In this document: one piece after another, positions 16,124 through 25,685 of the stretch
Position numbering within the stretch: the stretch's first letter is position 1
Layout of the letters: each line of letters begins with the position of its first letter
From: Aliicoccus persicus
GTDB taxonomy: Bacteria; Bacillota; Bacilli; Staphylococcales; Salinicoccaceae
Assembly: GCF_900110815.1 (NCBI RefSeq)
Contig: NZ_FOIT01000001.1
Location: 562,167 to 626,166 of the forward strand
Direction of reading: 5' to 3'
DNA length: 64,000 bases
Program-made: the position numbers and the translations under genes
The notes under the pieces: generated by a model
Databases searched by the model: none
Told to the model about the DNA's origin: nothing
What the model saw: the letters and a program-made list of their open reading frames with translations, nothing else

Positions 16124-17548
16124 CTAATCTGCCCTGTTGCTATCTTCGATGTAAATGCCACTTTTTAAAATTCTTTCTGTGCTTTTATCGACTATATAAT
16201 CTTTAAACAAAAAGCGTTTTTGGAGATGTTCTATCAATGTTTCGATATTCATATCATTTCCTGCAGTTATCGAGAGTTGGTAAGAATTTTCATTATATAT
16301 TATATTCCCATGGAAATCATGCATCTGCAGCATCGCTTGGATTGTTTTGACATTCGCCCACGGTACGGTCGCTTTAAATGTCAGTTTGTAAGTCTCTTGA
16401 TCACTGTTAAACGGTTTAATCATTAGGGAATCGTACATACCCGTAGACAGCATTTCAATTGTTTTCACGTAATCAAAGTGTGTGTGACTTCTCTTTTTAT
16501 TTGTAATGTCAGGGAAATAATATTTAAGGATTTTCTCAGGGATGTCAATTCCTTCATCATGTAATGGAAACACATGCGATGTAATGACAGCGACCGAGTT
16601 CATCTCGATAATCGTGAAATCATTCGTCTCATTATTGATCAGGACATCAACCCCAACATTTGGTAATCCATCGATAGACTGTACTGCTTGTACAATATGG
16701 TCTTTAATATGTTGAGGAAGTTCGTCAGTCACATCTGTCGGCTCACCACCACGTGATATATTAGGGATGTTCGATAAGTATACGATTTCATTTTCAGACG
16801 GAATATCATTCATATCTAACTGTTGATTCTTTAAAAATTGTTTGAGGTTTTCATTGATTTTAATCAACTTGTTTCTCGTGTTTGGATTTTCTAATCGCTC
16901 TATATTCTTTCTCTCAATCAATTCTTTAATATTATGTTTTCCATTTCCAGCGACATGACCAGGTACACGTGTATATGTTGCCACAACTTCGTCACCTACA
17001 ACATAAATTCTATAGTCATCACCCTCGAAATACGTTTCAACGATGACTTCTTCATACTCGGGGAAATGTGTCGTCATATTCTCAATCGCCTCTGTTAGCG
17101 CATCAGCGTCTTTAAGATCTATAAAAACACCACGACCCATACTTCCAGCACTTGGTTTTAGTATAACTGGAAAACCGATGTCTATTGCATAATCCATAAT
17201 TTTATTTTTCTCATAAATATTAAATGTTTCACCGACTGGCGTATTTAAATCATTCTCTATTAAATGCTTTTTTAATGCATCTTTGTCTGCGCATAGCTCG
17301 ATCGCTCGTTCTGTCGTTTTATCGCCTCTCGTTCTATAAAACGTGTGTGTGCGTGCTCCATCACATAAAGAAAACACAACACCAGGAAACTCATTTGGTA
17401 TTGTGTTCTCGCCAAAAAAGACGTCTCGAGGACGTCTATTATGAAAGGTCAATTGTAAGCCGTACTGCCACCCACATAAAGCCATGAGGTAAGCATCGAT
17501 TTGAAAACCATGTAATTGTTTTAATTGTTCTAAAGGATAATGTTTCAT
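16124..17548 (-). CDS. Cyanophycin-synthetase-like ATP-grasp ligase
   Basis: The 474-residue protein is an ATP-grasp enzyme, which joins a carboxylate to an amine or similar group through an acyl-phosphate. The core matches the ATP-grasp part of cyanophycin synthetase: ILKPSAGSMGRGVF near residue 150, EGDDYRIYVVGDEVVATY near 205, the SRGGEPTDVTDE segment and the metal-binding end VGVDVL...IIEMNS near 330. The N-terminal HGFQIDAYLMALCGWQYGL region and the C-terminal ~95 residues (possibly acylphosphatase-like) are shared with the paralogue at 25686. It lacks the Mur-ligase half of cyanophycin synthetase. It follows ccdA by 23 bases and probably shares its transcript. Confidence 0.82.
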   Translation of the reverse strand: MKHYPLEQLKQLHGFQIDAYLMALCGWQYGLQLTFHNRRPRDVFFGENTIPNEFPGVVFSLCDGARTHTFYRTRGDKTTERAIELCADKDALKKHLIENDLNTPVGETFNIYEKNKIMDYAIDIGFPVILKPSAGSMGRGVFIDLKDADALTEAIENMTTHFPEYEEVIVETYFEGDDYRIYVVGDEVVATYTRVPGHVAGNGKHNIKELIERKNIERLENPNTRNKLIKINENLKQFLKNQQLDMNDIPSENEIVYLSNIPNISRGGEPTDVTDELPQHIKDHIVQAVQSIDGLPNVGVDVLINNETNDFTIIEMNSVAVITSHVFPLHDEGIDIPEKILKYYFPDITNKKRSHTHFDYVKTIEMLSTGMYDSLMIKPFNSDQETYKLTFKATVPWANVKTIQAMLQMHDFHGNIIYNENSYQLSITAGNDMNIETLIEHLQKRFLFKDYIVDKSTERILKSGIYIEDSNRAD

Positions 17549-17571
17549 ACAACCCTCTATTTGTTATGACA

Positions 17572-18279
17572 TTAGAATCCTTGGAAACCGCCAAAGAATG
17601 GTGTTAACCAAACGATAATCTGTGTTAGTCCATCGAAGTATAAGAGTACTCCCATTGCAATCATGATGATTCCACCGATTTGCATAATGCGGTGTGAGTA
17701 TTTCAACATCCATCTTGTTCTTGATACAAAGAAACTTAAGATAAAGAATGGAATCGCAAAACCTAAGCAATAAACAATCATTAAGAACAATGCGTTATTT
17801 GGATCTGTTGCACTCATCGCAAATATTGCACCGATAATCGGTCCGTTACACGGTGTCCAGCCGGCACCAAATGCCATCCCAATCAGTACTGAACCAAAGA
17901 ATCCTGCTGGTCTGTTTTTAAATTCAATCTTTCTATTTTTCTTTAAGAATTCGAATTTTAGGACCCCTGTAATGATTAAACCGAACACGACGATAAGAAT
18001 CGCACCGAGTTGACGAATTAAGTCTGAATGTTCAATAAAGAATCCACCAAAGAATGATGCACCGAACCCCAGTGCTATATAAATTAAACTAAACCCAATT
18101 AAGAAGAATAGTGTATGTAATGTTGTTCTGACGTTAAACTTTTTACTCTCGATTTCATTGTAACTCATACCAGTAATATAAGAGACAAACGCAGGAAACA
18201 CAGGTAAAACACACGGAGAAATAAAGCTCAACACACCTGCTCCGAATGCGAGAAAGAGAGTCACTTCACTACCTGACAT
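17572..18279 (-). CDS. ccdA: CcdA-type thiol-disulfide membrane transporter
   Basis: The 235-residue polytopic protein belongs to the CcdA/DsbD family that moves reducing power from cytoplasmic thioredoxin to the outside, for cytochrome c maturation or to reduce SCO and other thiol proteins. Conserved motifs are ISPCVLPVFPAF near residue 20, GFSLIYIALGFGASF, and GWTPCNGPIIGAIF near residue 125; the two prolyl cysteines are the redox pair. The ATG at 18279 lies seven bases after GGAGG. That site is locked in a perfect 12-base stem. Six membrane segments are expected. Confidence 0.92.
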   Translation of the reverse strand: MSGSEVTLFLAFGAGVLSFISPCVLPVFPAFVSYITGMSYNEIESKKFNVRTTLHTLFFLIGFSLIYIALGFGASFFGGFFIEHSDLIRQLGAILIVVFGLIITGVLKFEFLKKNRKIEFKNRPAGFFGSVLIGMAFGAGWTPCNGPIIGAIFAMSATDPNNALFLMIVYCLGFAIPFFILSFFVSRTRWMLKYSHRIMQIGGIIMIAMGVLLYFDGLTQIIVWLTPFFGGFQGF

Positions 18280-18283
18280 ATGA

Positions 18284-18327
18284 AAACCTCCATTCAACTG
18301 TATTGTAACAAATTGGAATGGAGGTTT
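18284..18327 (-). promoter_or_regulatory. Hairpin covering the ccdA ribosome-binding site
   Basis: Perfect 12-base arms at 18284-18295 and 18316-18327 flank a 20-base loop. On the minus strand the second arm contains the GGAGG of ccdA, seven bases before the ATG, and is followed by TTTTC. It could be the terminator of the ABC exporter operon, a translational lock on ccdA, or both. Confidence 0.7.
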
Positions 18328-18360
18328 CTCGTCTTATTTATGAACAAATTTCTACAAAGG

Positions 18361-20130
18361 CTACACTCTGTTCTGTAGTTGATACATGTTGTTGTATATA
18401 CCACCGAGGCGGATTAACTCATCGTGTGTACCACGTTCAACTATCTCACCTTTGTTTAACACTAAAATTTGGTCTGCATTTTGAATTGTCGATAGGCGGT
18501 GTGCAATTGCTAGAGTCGTTCTATTCTTTCTCATCTTCTCGAGTGCACTTTGTATTTCCTCTTCTGTTTCAGAGTCAATGTTTGCTGTTGCTTCATCTAA
18601 AATTAAGATTTTCGGATCAACAGCCATCGTACGTGCGAATGCGAGTAACTGGCGCTCACCGCTCGAGAATGCAGCACCTTTCTCAAGCACTTTATGTTTG
18701 TATCGATCCGGCAATCGTTCGATAAATCCATTCGCACTAACAAATTCTGCGGCAGCTTTTACTTGCTCAAACGTCATCGTCGGATGGTACAAGCGAATGT
18801 TCGATTCAACAGTACCGTAGAAGATGAATGCGTCTTGTAAGACAAGTCCGACATTTTTCTTGAGCTGTTCTTTCTGATAATCTTTGATGCTATGTCCATC
18901 GATTAATATTTCACCACGTTCAAACTCATAAAATCTCATGAAGAGATTGATAATTGAACTTTTACCTGAACCCGTATGACCAACGAGTGCAACCGTTTCA
19001 CCTGGTTCGGCAACAAAAGAAATATTTTTAAGAACATCGCGTTTGCCATCATAGCTAAATGTTACATCTTTAAATTCAATTCTGGCATCAGTGATTTTTT
19101 TATCGATTTTTTCTTGTTGCTCAGGTTGTAACGTTTCGTCATCCATCAATGTGAACACACGGCTCGCAGAGACAAGTGCTTGTTGAAAAATATTTAAACT
19201 TTGCGTCACTTGGTTAATCGGTTCGAAGAATCGCTCTAAATACTGAATAAACGCGAATACTACCCCCGCTGTTACAGCACCTTCAAAACTTAAAATACCA
19301 AAGTAACCCAAGATGAGTGCAACTCCGATAATATAGATGAAGTTCATCATCGGACTAAGAAGTAACCCGTCCAAACGAATCGTTCTCATATTATAATCAA
19401 AGTGTTCCTCATTGATTTTTCTAAACTCACGCTGCAAACGGTCTTCTTGGTTAAAGACTTGGATGATTTTCATCCCTTCAATACTCTCGGCAATCTTCGC
19501 ATTCAAGTCACTCAATAACTGACGTGTATATGAGAAAAATCTTGCTGAGAACTTACGATATACAGCAATGACGAGAACGATAATCGGAATCATGATACTC
19601 GCGAATAATGCTAAGCGAATATCGAGTATGATCATCATGACAAATGAAGATACCATCATAAACGCAGCCATCAAGAATGTCGCAAGTACACCGATGAACA
19701 TTTCAATGATCGCTTCGGTATCATTCGTCAATCTCGACACGACACTTCCCCCTGGCACGCGATCGAAGTATCGCATACCGAGCTTACCAATCTTTTTAAA
19801 CGCATCTATACGAATTTGTTGAATGACACGTATCGCCAAATACTGAAGAAAGTACCTTTGGAAATAAGTGGCGATTACACCACCGAGCGTGACAGCTACA
19901 AAGGCGATGATCAATAGCATGATCTCATTATCAGGGAACACACGTTGTGTTAAGTAATCATCAATAAAGATCATGACTAAGTAAGGTGTCGCCATACCCG
20001 TCAATGTAGAAATCGTCAACATTAGAATTACAATAGTGATGAGACCTTTAAAAGGTAAAGCATATTTAAGTAAACGTATAAGCGTATCTTTTTGGTCTTT
20101 AAAGGTTAAATTGACATTATTCTGTTCCAT
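18361..20130 (-). CDS. ABC multidrug exporter half, canonical ATPase (BmrD/YheH-like)
   Basis: The 589-residue protein has an exporter-type membrane domain (residues 1-320, six segments) and an ATPase domain with Walker A GHTGSGKSS near residue 375, Walker B ILILDEATANID with the catalytic glutamate, and a degenerate signature FSSGE in place of LSGGQ. It overlaps the upstream half-exporter by 14 bases, and the two should form one heterodimer. The start at 20130 is chosen for its AGAGGTG site. The substrate is unknown; relatives export drugs, lipids or peptides. Confidence 0.9.
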   Translation of the reverse strand: MEQNNVNLTFKDQKDTLIRLLKYALPFKGLITIVILMLTISTLTGMATPYLVMIFIDDYLTQRVFPDNEIMLLIIAFVAVTLGGVIATYFQRYFLQYLAIRVIQQIRIDAFKKIGKLGMRYFDRVPGGSVVSRLTNDTEAIIEMFIGVLATFLMAAFMMVSSFVMMIILDIRLALFASIMIPIIVLVIAVYRKFSARFFSYTRQLLSDLNAKIAESIEGMKIIQVFNQEDRLQREFRKINEEHFDYNMRTIRLDGLLLSPMMNFIYIIGVALILGYFGILSFEGAVTAGVVFAFIQYLERFFEPINQVTQSLNIFQQALVSASRVFTLMDDETLQPEQQEKIDKKITDARIEFKDVTFSYDGKRDVLKNISFVAEPGETVALVGHTGSGKSSIINLFMRFYEFERGEILIDGHSIKDYQKEQLKKNVGLVLQDAFIFYGTVESNIRLYHPTMTFEQVKAAAEFVSANGFIERLPDRYKHKVLEKGAAFSSGERQLLAFARTMAVDPKILILDEATANIDSETEEEIQSALEKMRKNRTTLAIAHRLSTIQNADQILVLNKGEIVERGTHDELIRLGGIYNNMYQLQNRV

Positions 20131-21904
20131 CAACGTCACCTCTTTCCACGATTTCATCTAAGTTAGATTCGAGTGCGCTTCGCAAGCTCTGCGCTTTAAA
20201 CGTATCGTGATACCAACCTTTTGATACCATCAATTCATCGTGCGTACCCATTTCACTCACAGTACCGCTTTCCATGACGATGATTAAATCAGCATGTGCA
20301 ACAGCACTCATACGGTGCGCCGTAATAATATTTGTTTTTCTCTCACGTGTTGCTTTTAAGTTATTTAAAATCGCTTCTTCTGTTTCAGCATCAACTGCAG
20401 ACAATGAATCATCTAAAATCAACACTTCTGGATCAGCCACAAGTGCGCGTGCAATTGAAATACGTTGCTTTTGACCACCAGATAAAGAAACTCCACGTTC
20501 ACCAACAACTGTGTCATAACCTTCTGTAAATCTTTCGATATCTTCATGGACATATGCAAGTCGCGTTGCATTGAACACGACTTCATCATCCACTTCGGGA
20601 TTTACGAACGCGATGTTATCTCGAATCGACGTTGAGAATAAGAAATGATCTTGAGGTACATAACCAAATTGTTCTCTTAGTTTATCGATTCTGTAATCAC
20701 GGATTGGATAGTCACCATAGACGATATCATTTGCGTACAGTGTGTCGAATTCTCTTAACAATAGACGCACAAGCGCACTTTTACCTGAGCCCGTTCGACC
20801 GACGATACCGACTGTTGTACCTTCTGCAATCGTAAACTTGACATCGCGCAGCCCCACTTCTTCTTCTTCAGGGAAAGTAAATGATTTAATATCAAATTTA
20901 ATATCCCCTCTTGGGCGTTCTTCTGTTAAGTAATCTTCACCTATGTTATTTTTCGTATTCATAATTTCTTCAATACGTTCATATGATGCACTACCTCTTT
21001 GTACGAGGTTAAAGAACCAACCAAGTGCAAGCATCGGCCAAACCATCATCCCTAAATACGTCGTGAATGTCACGAGTTGACCTAACGTGATGTCATCTGC
21101 TACAACCATCTGCGCACCATAGAAAATAGATAGGAAATAACTCACACCGATAACTGCCATAATCGTCGGATCGAATAATGCGTCAATGCGTGATACTTTT
21201 AGGTTTTTATCTACAACATCTTCACTGAGTTCGACAAAGTCTTCTTCATCTGCTTTTTCATAGCCAAAGGTTTTGATCACTTTCACACCGGCAATACTTT
21301 CCGATGTTTTATCGTTTAATGAACTAAACGCAGCTTGTGCTTTACGGAAGCCCTTATTCAGTAAACGTCCATAATAGCTCGTTAACACAACCATAATCGG
21401 CAATGGAATCATCGCGATTAATGTCAGTTTTGGGCTAACAGTTAGCGCCATCGTTACAAGTACAGCACCACCGGTAATCAGTGAGTCTGCGATCGTTAAT
21501 ATACCAGCACCCGCTGTACCTTGAACAGCGTTAATATCATTTGTTGCATGTGCCATCAAGTCGCCTGTTCGACGCTTTTGGAAAAACAAAGTACTCATGT
21601 CCGAATACTTTTTGAACAACATTTCACGTAATGTTTTACCTAAACGGTATGCTGCACCGAAAATAAATACACGCCAGAAATATCTAAATATGTAAGTCAG
21701 TAAACCGGCGACGATTAAAATAACGAGTAAAATCGATAAAGTATTCATCGTTAATGTTGATTCTGTAATATAGTCAATGACACGACCGATAATCTGCGGC
21801 GGAATTAATTCCATCAATGCAACGAGTACGAGTGCAATAACGCCCCCGACATATAACTTCCATTCTCTTTTGAAAAACCAGGACAACTTTTTATATACGT
21901 TCAT
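20117..21904 (-). CDS. ABC multidrug exporter half, degenerate ATPase site (BmrC/YheI-like)
   Basis: This 595-residue partner has an exporter membrane domain (residues 1-320) and an ATPase domain with Walker A GRTGSGKSA near residue 365 and an intact LSGGQ signature. Its Walker B reads VLILDDSLSAVD, with aspartate where the catalytic glutamate should be. Together with the altered signature of the downstream protein this yields one dead and one live ATP site, the standard arrangement of heterodimeric exporters such as BmrCD. The gene pair is on the minus strand; nothing nearby names the substrate. Confidence 0.9.
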   Translation of the reverse strand: MNVYKKLSWFFKREWKLYVGGVIALVLVALMELIPPQIIGRVIDYITESTLTMNTLSILLVILIVAGLLTYIFRYFWRVFIFGAAYRLGKTLREMLFKKYSDMSTLFFQKRRTGDLMAHATNDINAVQGTAGAGILTIADSLITGGAVLVTMALTVSPKLTLIAMIPLPIMVVLTSYYGRLLNKGFRKAQAAFSSLNDKTSESIAGVKVIKTFGYEKADEEDFVELSEDVVDKNLKVSRIDALFDPTIMAVIGVSYFLSIFYGAQMVVADDITLGQLVTFTTYLGMMVWPMLALGWFFNLVQRGSASYERIEEIMNTKNNIGEDYLTEERPRGDIKFDIKSFTFPEEEEVGLRDVKFTIAEGTTVGIVGRTGSGKSALVRLLLREFDTLYANDIVYGDYPIRDYRIDKLREQFGYVPQDHFLFSTSIRDNIAFVNPEVDDEVVFNATRLAYVHEDIERFTEGYDTVVGERGVSLSGGQKQRISIARALVADPEVLILDDSLSAVDAETEEAILNNLKATRERKTNIITAHRMSAVAHADLIIVMESGTVSEMGTHDELMVSKGWYHDTFKAQSLRSALESNLDEIVERGDVDGTE

Positions 21905-21963
21905 TTTCGACCTCCATTCTATGAAATTGTACCATATGTTTCGGATATTGAAATAAAAAAATG

Positions 21964-21993
21964 ACCTACTTATGAAAAATCATAAGTAAGTCT
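21964..21993 (-). terminator. Terminator after the small membrane protein gene
   Basis: Arms ACTTATG (21968-21974) and CATAAGT (21981-21987), extended by flanking pairs, are followed on the minus strand by seven T residues. It separates the Mur/CapA operon from the ABC exporter operon. Confidence 0.7.
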
Positions 21994-22000
21994 GATTTAC

Positions 22001-22279
22001 TTAGAAAAAGAACATAACAAAGCTTAGTGTTCTTCCCATTAAACGGAATATCATCATCGTTAAACCGACGATAATTGCGATTAAAATAATTTTATTTCGC
22101 CATGCTTTTTTTTCAGGTTTAAGTAACTCATCTGGATCTTCTCCATCCATCTTTTCCTGTTCTTTGAGTAACTCTTCTTCAATCTCTTTATTGATTTCGC
22201 TATATTTCTCATCGAGCAGTTCATCATTCAATGGTTGCTTAGATTTTCTTACTTTCGGTACACCACTATATCGAACCAT
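22001..22279 (-). CDS. Small single-pass membrane protein downstream of the Mur/CapA gene
   Basis: The 92-residue protein has a charged N-terminal two thirds (rich in K and E, likely helical, about residues 15-58) and one membrane segment near the C-terminus (about residues 62-90, IILIAIIVGLTMMIF onward), so the bulk should face the cytoplasm. I do not recognise the family. It starts 27 bases after the stop of the Mur ligase/CapA fusion, before a terminator, so the two form a two-gene operon. By position it could be an accessory membrane subunit of that enzyme; this is inference. Confidence 0.75.
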   Translation of the reverse strand: MVRYSGVPKVRKSKQPLNDELLDEKYSEINKEIEEELLKEQEKMDGEDPDELLKPEKKAWRNKIILIAIIVGLTMMIFRLMGRTLSFVMFFF

Positions 22280-22306
22280 TTCATCACTTCCTTTTCGTGC
22301 GCATGT

Positions 22307-25300
22307 TTATAGTACTAATCGATAGTATGGACGCTCTTTATCTGCGACCGCTTCTAATGGAATTGATCCATACGACTTTAAGATTGTCGTACAATGATCA
22401 AATTCATCTTCAGATAAAAACCTCGGCTGCCAGAAAGTCTTCAAGTTATTGCTGTAAAACGGATACAGCAATAGCTCAATTGATTCATCAAAGACAAGTT
22501 GAGCAATCATGCTATATGGCGCAACGTGACGACGATTATACTCACCATTACTATTAAATACCCCATTACCAATGCTGTATACCACTTTTGTGCCATCAAT
22601 TTCTTCCACACTTTGAATCATATGTGCACCATGTCCAATGATGAGATCTGCACCAGCTTCAACAATTGCCTTCGCATAGACGCGTTGCATCGGATGTACA
22701 TCTAAGAAGTCAACACCCCAATGCGTGATAACAAGTACTTTTCCATTCGGATATTTTTCTTTTTCTGCTCTAATGTTGTTCAATATCTCGCCTGTTAATG
22801 ATGCAACGCCCGGTTTATTACCAATCGCATAAAAATCAAACTCTTTGTACATCGGACGGCGATACCAATACGCATTAAAGATTGCAAGACGCTGACCATC
22901 AACATCTAAGATAAATGATTTCTCCGCTTCGTTTTGAGTGGCACCCGCACCAATCGATGGAATCTTTGCAGCATTAAATGATTCAACTGTTAAACGAAGT
23001 CCCTCTTTTTCCATATCCATCAAATGGTTGTTACCCAAAGTCACAAGGTTAAACTTCTCTTTTTTAATGGCTTTGACCGTCTCCTTCGGATCACTGTAAA
23101 GTACGAATGGTTTGCGTGCCTTTAGATGATTGTTCGTCTTGTGGCTAATTGCCGCTTCAAAATTAAGAATGTTAAAGTCACCTTCAGAAAATAATGGACG
23201 CAATCCATCAAATGAATAGTTTCGCGTCTTCGTCTGAAGTGCATCAATCTGACCTTTACGTTCTCTAATTTCTGTGTAGAATTCTCCAAAGTACGTGTCC
23301 CCCATTACATTCATGCGGAATGGTTTATCTTTTACTTTGATGACTTTACTATTCGCTTTCTGAGTTTTTACTTTCGTTGCCTGATCAATTACACGCGTTA
23401 ACATTTGGTCGCGATTATACGCATCTGTCGCACCGAGTGCGACTGAAATGTATTGATTACCGTCAACAATTGTTTCTGTAATCGCAATTGAGTCCTGGTG
23501 ACCGAAAAATATACCGCTATTTATTTTACCGTGTGCATACAGGTTTGTCGGTGTGAATAACATTTTATCCTTGTAACTAAATGTTCTTTGTGATAAAAGA
23601 TCCTGAATAAATGGATATTTGTTAAATAGTACGAGCCCGACTTTATATAAATTCTCCAGCGTCAACGACTGATCTTTGTTCGTTATACGACGACCTGTAA
23701 TATTTCGAGCTGCAGTCAAATCGACGCCGAGCTTTTCTGCTTGTGCATGGATGACACCCATTGCATTTTTATTGCTTCCGATTACTTCATTTGCAAGCAT
23801 GAGTAGTGCATTCGGTGCGTGATTAAATAACCCTGCCGATAGTAATGTGTGAAGGTTCACTTGATCTGATTTCTCTAAAGGAATGCTTCTCGGTGCTGAA
23901 TTACTTTTTATTTCCTTTGCAGTTGGCGTATATGTCTGACTGAGTTCATATTTATTTGCGAACACTGCCGTCAATATATAGTTCATGAGTAAGAGTCCAC
24001 CGACACCTTGGTTTTGTACAGCATCCACATCACCCGTTGACGCGATTATTTCACCTGTTTTCGTATTGAATGTCACCGCACCTGCACCACTTGCATGTGG
24101 ATGACTTAGATTTGGAATTTTGATTTTAGGCGTTGCTTTAAGTGCTTCAACGACGTTGTCTCTGACATGTTTAAAGTCCGTCGCACGTGCGGAACCCTTG
24201 ATTAAGACGACATCATCAGCCCCGATTATGTTTGCGACACGATTAGCTAAGTCTTGGCTGTTCTCAAAATAGCCACCGATCATCGTTTCAGGTAATTCTT
24301 TCAAACAGTGCTTCATCTCTTCACCATGACCAAACACCAAATCGACATTTTGTTCGATCAAGCTTTTAGCAACTGCCTGGTGTCGTTTTTTGGCCTCTTT
24401 ACCTAAGTTGACGATACGACCGAGAATCGCAATTGATTTACCCTTACGTTCTTTATTTATATTTTGAAGGACTTCAATACTTTCAATCATCGAGTTCGGC
24501 GTTGCATTCCATGCATCATTTATTAACGTAAATGCCGCACCATCTCTCGTTTGATGTGTTTCGATATTTTGAACACTTTTATTTGGTTCATAACTACTAA
24601 TCAGTGGCAATGCATCATTGAGTTTAACATCACTCAATTTTAGTGCAGTCAGTACACCTGCGATATTTTGTGCCATACCTTTACCATGCAACCTCGAAGT
24701 AAATGTCACGGATTCTCCAAGCACATCGACAGTCGCTTTCGTACCGTCCTGTGTATCTATAAAATCTTTAATCAATACATCACTGTCCGCATGAAAACCA
24801 TACGTAATGATATTTGTATTGTATTTGCTGACTTCTTCAAATACTGTGTCAAATTCGTTCATATCACGATTTAATAATACGTGACCACTCTTGTTCATAC
24901 CTTCTGCAATTTTCGATTTGTGAACTGCAGTCTCATATGCTGATTTTTGCTGACCACTATCAATCGATGTAATCATCGCAATATTCGGTGGATACTTTTT
25001 CATGATCCCACCCGAACGCATCCATAGTGAAGAGATCGCCACTTCAACGACAAGGTGGTCTGGTTCCGCAATTCCCGTTGCAATCGTCAATGGCACACCT
25101 GTACGTGTGTTATGGTTGCCTCGCGTTGCGATTACAGTCGAGATATTTTTCAATATATGTTCAAATAATGATTTCGTTGTAGACTTACCTGCTGTTCCAG
25201 TAATCGCAATAACGTTTCCTTTGTACACATCATATGCATGGTCACCAAGTAAGTTTATCGCTTCATACGTATTTTCCATCAAATATTGTGGTATCGATGG

Positions 25301-25585
25301 ATCGAGATTGAGTTCACGCGCTACGATGACACCGTTCACTTTATCGCTAAATTTCGGCACTTTTAAATGCGTATCATTCCACCCAGCATAGATTCCACGG
25401 TTACCTGATCCTTTATGCCAAGTGTCTTCATCTAGTGCTATAAACATGACACGCTTACCATTATTGTAATCCGTCTCTGTTTGGGTTTTATTGATTGCAA
25501 CAGAGTCTACAAACCATTCATCGTTTGGTGGATTAATCCAACGACCCGGTAATATCGTTTCAATCACATCTTTTGAAAAATTCAT
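22307..25585 (-). CDS. Fusion of Mur ligase, inactive S11-like domain and CapA domain
   Basis: This 1092-residue protein joins three domains. Residues 1-480 form a Mur ligase closest to MurF/CapB, with the P-loop ITGTAGKSTTK near residue 130, NDAWNATPNSM near 355 and LGRIVNLGKEAKKRH. Residues ~485-770 resemble a D-Ala-D-Ala carboxypeptidase (S11), but the SxxK, SxN and KTG positions read GGLL, HAPN and HGKIN, so catalysis is unlikely. Residues ~785-1060 are a CapA/PgsA-type metallophosphatase-like domain with NVMGDTYFGE, LGNNHLMD, HWGVDF and IGHGAHMIQ. No signal peptide is seen. Mur-type and CapA domains are the partners of poly-gamma-glutamate synthesis, here in one chain. A cyanophycin-like ATP-grasp gene starts divergently 100 bases away. 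Confidence 0.82.
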   Translation of the reverse strand: MNFSKDVIETILPGRWINPPNDEWFVDSVAINKTQTETDYNNGKRVMFIALDEDTWHKGSGNRGIYAGWNDTHLKVPKFSDKVNGVIVARELNLDPSIPQYLMENTYEAINLLGDHAYDVYKGNVIAITGTAGKSTTKSLFEHILKNISTVIATRGNHNTRTGVPLTIATGIAEPDHLVVEVAISSLWMRSGGIMKKYPPNIAMITSIDSGQQKSAYETAVHKSKIAEGMNKSGHVLLNRDMNEFDTVFEEVSKYNTNIITYGFHADSDVLIKDFIDTQDGTKATVDVLGESVTFTSRLHGKGMAQNIAGVLTALKLSDVKLNDALPLISSYEPNKSVQNIETHQTRDGAAFTLINDAWNATPNSMIESIEVLQNINKERKGKSIAILGRIVNLGKEAKKRHQAVAKSLIEQNVDLVFGHGEEMKHCLKELPETMIGGYFENSQDLANRVANIIGADDVVLIKGSARATDFKHVRDNVVEALKATPKIKIPNLSHPHASGAGAVTFNTKTGEIIASTGDVDAVQNQGVGGLLLMNYILTAVFANKYELSQTYTPTAKEIKSNSAPRSIPLEKSDQVNLHTLLSAGLFNHAPNALLMLANEVIGSNKNAMGVIHAQAEKLGVDLTAARNITGRRITNKDQSLTLENLYKVGLVLFNKYPFIQDLLSQRTFSYKDKMLFTPTNLYAHGKINSGIFFGHQDSIAITETIVDGNQYISVALGATDAYNRDQMLTRVIDQATKVKTQKANSKVIKVKDKPFRMNVMGDTYFGEFYTEIRERKGQIDALQTKTRNYSFDGLRPLFSEGDFNILNFEAAISHKTNNHLKARKPFVLYSDPKETVKAIKKEKFNLVTLGNNHLMDMEKEGLRLTVESFNAAKIPSIGAGATQNEAEKSFILDVDGQRLAIFNAYWYRRPMYKEFDFYAIGNKPGVASLTGEILNNIRAEKEKYPNGKVLVITHWGVDFLDVHPMQRVYAKAIVEAGADLIIGHGAHMIQSVEEIDGTKVVYSIGNGVFNSNGEYNRRHVAPYSMIAQLVFDESIELLLYPFYSNNLKTFWQPRFLSEDEFDHCTTILKSYGSIPLEAVADKERPYYRLVL

Positions 25586-25685
25586 AAATACCCCTCATTA
25601 ATTGATAACTTTCTTTAATAAACTGATACAATTATATCACGAAGCATTAATTCCGCATTACATTTACAGGAGTGATTCTACTATT

